This document shows, one piece after another, positions 5,394 through 6,929 of a DNA stretch of 6,929 bases (positions within the stretch are counted from its first letter, which is position 1; each line of letters opens with the position of its first letter). The DNA is from Pontimonas sp964350865 (lineage in GTDB: Bacteria > Actinomycetota > Actinomycetes > Actinomycetales > Microbacteriaceae), in the NCBI GenBank assembly GCA_964350865.1, contig CAYGLJ010000050.1, positions 1 to 6,929 of the forward strand, read 5' to 3'. The notes under the pieces were generated by a model, which did no database searches, was not told where the DNA came from, and saw only the letters and a program-made list of their open reading frames with translations. The position numbers and the translations under genes were made by a program.

Positions 5394-6494
5394 GTGAAAG
5401 CAATCACCGCAAAGCGTACCTTCGCAGGTATCGCTGCTTTGGGTGCTGCTGCCCTGGTTCTGGCAGGTTGTGCTGCAGAGCCTGTGGAAGAAGCAGTTAC
5501 CGAAGAGGCAGTTGTCGAAGAAGAAGCGGCAGCTCCAGAGCTTGACTTCCTGGCTTGTGCTGTTTCTGACGAGGCAAGTTTCCAAGACAACTCCTTCAAC
5601 GAGGCTGTCTACGACGGTCTCCTGCAGGCAGAATCTGAGCTGGGTGTTCAGATCGCCGAGGCAGAGTCCAACAGCGCAGAGGACTTCGCACCGAACCTCC
5701 AGGCCATGGTCGACGCGAGCTGTGATGTCATCATCGCCGTGGGATTCAACCTGGTTGCCGATGTCAACTTGGCCGCTGCCGCCAACCCTGACGTGAGTTT
5801 CGTCACGGTTGATGGTTGGAGTGAAGGAAACGACAACCTGAAGCCTGTTGGCTACAAGATGAACCAGTCCAGCTACCTCGCTGGTTACCTCGCAGCTGCC
5901 TACTCAACCACCAAGGTTGTGGGCACCTACGGCGGTCTCCAGATTGACGCTGTGACCGACTTCATGTCCGGCTTCTACTACGGCGCCAAGGCCTACGAGA
6001 CAGAGACCGGCACTCCCGTGACCGTTCTCGGGTGGGACCCCGTTGCTGCTGAGGGTCAGTTCTGGGGCGGGTTCGCTCCTAACGACGCCGTCGGTAAGAG
6101 CATCGCCGCATCTCAGCTCGAGCAGGGCGCAGACGTTCTCTTCCCCGTGGGTGGAGACCAGTTTGGTGCAGGTATCGAAGCAATCAAGGAAGCCGGCGAC
6201 AACGGGGTCATGATTGGTGTCGACAAGGACATCGCACTGACCTCACCTGAGTACGCCGACTACATCATCACCTCTGCCGAGAAGCGCATGGGCGCTGCAA
6301 CCTTCGACATCATCGAAGACTATGCAGTGAACGGCAACTTCACTGGCGATTACTACATGGGTGACCTGGCTAACGAAGGAACGGACATCTCCCCCTTCTA
6401 CGCCTTCGACGACAAGATCGACCAGTCCATCAAGGACCGCCTCGCTGAGCTCAAGGCAGGCATCATTGACGGATCGATCGACCCACTGGCCTAG
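5394..6494 (+). CDS. Bmp/PnrA-family nucleoside-binding lipoprotein of an ABC transporter
   Basis: Extracytoplasmic solute-binding protein, lipid-anchored outside the membrane, that delivers its ligand to an ABC importer. Bmp/PnrA/BmpD/NupN homologues bind purine and other nucleosides. The 366-residue product starts at GTG. Its signal peptide has a basic start (MKAITAKR), a hydrophobic core and a lipobox LAGC with Cys26 as the lipidated residue. An acidic linker (32-48) of three five-residue units, EEAVT, EEAVV and EEEAA, follows. The Bmp domain runs from about 50 to the end, with DNSFN (65-69) in the ligand pocket region, DVIIAVGFN, PVGGDQFGAG (252-260) and GVDKDIA (275-281). Codons look strongly biased (AAC, TAC, GTC, GGC), consistent with high expression. 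A hairpin separates it from the ATPase gene, and a nucleoside hydrolase lies upstream, both fitting nucleoside uptake. The exact substrate is unproven. Confidence 0.9.
   Translation: MKAITAKRTFAGIAALGAAALVLAGCAAEPVEEAVTEEAVVEEEAAAPELDFLACAVSDEASFQDNSFNEAVYDGLLQAESELGVQIAEAESNSAEDFAPNLQAMVDASCDVIIAVGFNLVADVNLAAAANPDVSFVTVDGWSEGNDNLKPVGYKMNQSSYLAGYLAAAYSTTKVVGTYGGLQIDAVTDFMSGFYYGAKAYETETGTPVTVLGWDPVAAEGQFWGGFAPNDAVGKSIAASQLEQGADVLFPVGGDQFGAGIEAIKEAGDNGVMIGVDKDIALTSPEYADYIITSAEKRMGAATFDIIEDYAVNGNFTGDYYMGDLANEGTDISPFYAFDDKIDQSIKDRLAELKAGIIDGSIDPLA
5487..5531 (+). repeat. Three imperfect 15-bp tandem repeats coding the acidic linker
   Basis: Units 5487-5501, 5502-5516 and 5517-5531 encode EEAVT, EEAVV and EEEAA. 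They lie just after the lipidated Cys and form a flexible negatively charged tether between membrane anchor and binding domain. Tract length may vary between strains through slippage. Confidence 0.6.
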
Positions 6495-6502
6495 GCTGCT
6501 GG

Positions 6503-6515
6503 GTTACGTCGTAAC
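6503..6515 (+). repeat. Short palindrome GTTACG-T-CGTAAC after the lipoprotein stop
   Basis: A perfect 6-bp dyad around a single central base, 8 nt after the stop codon. It may be a minor part of the 3' structure or a protein site. No function is assignable. Confidence 0.35.
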
Positions 6516-6523
6516 GTGATTGA

Positions 6524-6558
6524 CTGTGGGGCCCTAGACACTGTCTAGGGCCCCACAG
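6524..6558 (+). terminator. Strong hairpin between lipoprotein and ATPase genes (terminator or attenuator)
   Basis: CTGTGGGGCCCTAGACA (6524-6540) is perfectly complementary to 6542-6558 around one central base. In RNA this would be a 15-16 bp GC-rich stem with a small loop. No T tract follows directly; GTTTTT comes 17 nt later (6575-6580). Placed between a binding-protein gene and its ATPase gene, it probably makes most transcripts end, or be protected, after the lipoprotein message, so the binding protein is made in excess. The symmetry would also allow termination from the other strand. Confidence 0.7.
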
Positions 6559-6568
6559 CTTTCTCCTC

Positions 6569-6574
6569 TAGTCT
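6569..6574 (+). promoter_or_regulatory. Candidate internal -10 box before the ATPase gene
   Basis: TAGTCT follows the hairpin and lies 29 nt before the ATG at 6604. A start near 6581 would give a short leader that carries the AGAAAGG Shine-Dalgarno. No -35 is evident. It would let the transporter genes be expressed despite termination at the hairpin. Confidence 0.22.
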
Positions 6575-6603
6575 GTTTTTACCCCGCAGAAAGGTTCCGG
6601 GCA

Positions 6604-6929
6604 ATGAAGCTTGAACTTCAGGGAATGACCAAGCGCTTTGGTCCGGTTGTCGCTAACGACAATATTTCGCTCGTCGTCAAGCCCGGTCAGATTCATGCTC
6701 TCCTGGGTGAAAATGGTGCGGGCAAGTCAACCCTGATGAATCTCCTGTATGGCCTGTACCAGCCTGATGAGGGACGCATCGTCCTCGATGGAGTAGAACA
6801 GACCTTTTCTGGTCCGGGCGATGCCATGGACGCCGGTATCGGCATGGTCCACCAGCACTTCATGTTGGTCCCCGTGTTTAGCGTCGCGGAAAACGTGGTC
6901 CTCGGTAATGAGCCCTCTACTCGCTGGGG
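6604..6929 (+). CDS. Nucleoside ABC transporter ATP-binding protein, NupA/BmpC type (partial, cut by the right edge)
   Basis: Cytoplasmic ATPase that powers import of the ligand captured by the lipoprotein encoded upstream. The first 108 codons show MTKRFGPVVAND, Walker A GENGAGKST (35-43), the conserved LLYGLYQPDEGRI, and the Q-loop region GMVHQHFMLVP with Gln84, followed by VAENVVLG. The MVHQHFMLVPxFSVAENVVLG stretch is characteristic of the Bmp-associated and ribose/galactose-type ATPases, which carry two ABC domains in about 500 residues. The second domain, signature motif and Walker B lie beyond the window. The ATG has AGAAAGG about 9 nt upstream. Two permease genes, often followed by cytidine deaminase or thymidine phosphorylase in related bacteria, would be expected next. 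Confidence 0.9.
   Translation, partial: MKLELQGMTKRFGPVVANDNISLVVKPGQIHALLGENGAGKSTLMNLLYGLYQPDEGRIVLDGVEQTFSGPGDAMDAGIGMVHQHFMLVPVFSVAENVVLGNEPSTRW

Noticed and set aside
1..6929. CRISPR array, insertion sequence, tRNA, rRNA, phage or defence genes
   Set aside because: No regularly spaced direct repeats, transposase motifs, tRNA cloverleaf or rRNA segments were seen; all substantial coding sequence is accounted for by metabolic and transport families.

Overview
The window reads as a chromosomal segment of a moderately GC-rich actinobacterium. The best guess is Micrococcales, probably a Microbacteriaceae-like lineage. This rests on protein character, on sdhCDA divergent from a short single-domain manC beside a Bmp-type nucleoside transporter, and on start sites lacking Shine-Dalgarno (SD) sequences but carrying TAnnnT -10 boxes 6-7 nt upstream. 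The taxonomy is inference, since no marker gene is present. One assembly gap of exactly 100 N (4369-4468) interrupts the sequence.

Left part, minus strand (1-2387): a tight succinate dehydrogenase operon sdhC-sdhD-sdhA, with intergenic spaces of 4-5 bp. The 3' end of sdhA runs off the left edge, and sdhB presumably follows outside. SdhC and SdhD are the heme- and quinone-binding membrane anchors and SdhA is the covalent-FAD catalytic subunit. A 90-bp divergent spacer (2388-2477) holds the sdh promoter and the start-proximal promoter of manC.

Middle, plus strand (2478-5212): manC (GDP-mannose synthesis) is followed after 35 bp by the first 252 codons of a UDP-glucuronate decarboxylase (UDP-xylose synthesis). 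Both supply activated sugars for surface glycans. The gap follows, and on its far side lies the C-terminal 247 residues of a nucleoside hydrolase. One reading frame happens to stay open through the N run, but the two halves belong to unrelated families. They are not a fusion gene, and more than 100 bp must be missing.

Right part, plus strand (5213-6929): a 181-bp spacer leads into a Bmp/PnrA-type nucleoside-binding lipoprotein. A strong hairpin and then the start of a NupA/BmpC-type ABC ATPase follow and run off the right edge. With the nucleoside hydrolase this forms a coherent nucleoside uptake and salvage module: the lipoprotein captures, the ABC transporter imports, and the hydrolase frees the base and ribose. 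The lipoprotein spacer is the most unusual non-coding stretch. It contains a candidate -10 box, an 11-codon near-leaderless upstream ORF, and a nested three-stem RNA fold that overlaps that ORF. The hairpin after the lipoprotein gene probably adjusts the ratio of binding protein to transporter.

Most of the window is ordinary housekeeping sequence, and no wholly new system is evident. The points worth checking are the leader upstream of the lipoprotein gene, the gap-made chimera, the atypical nucleoside hydrolase active site, and the shared -10/leaderless pattern.
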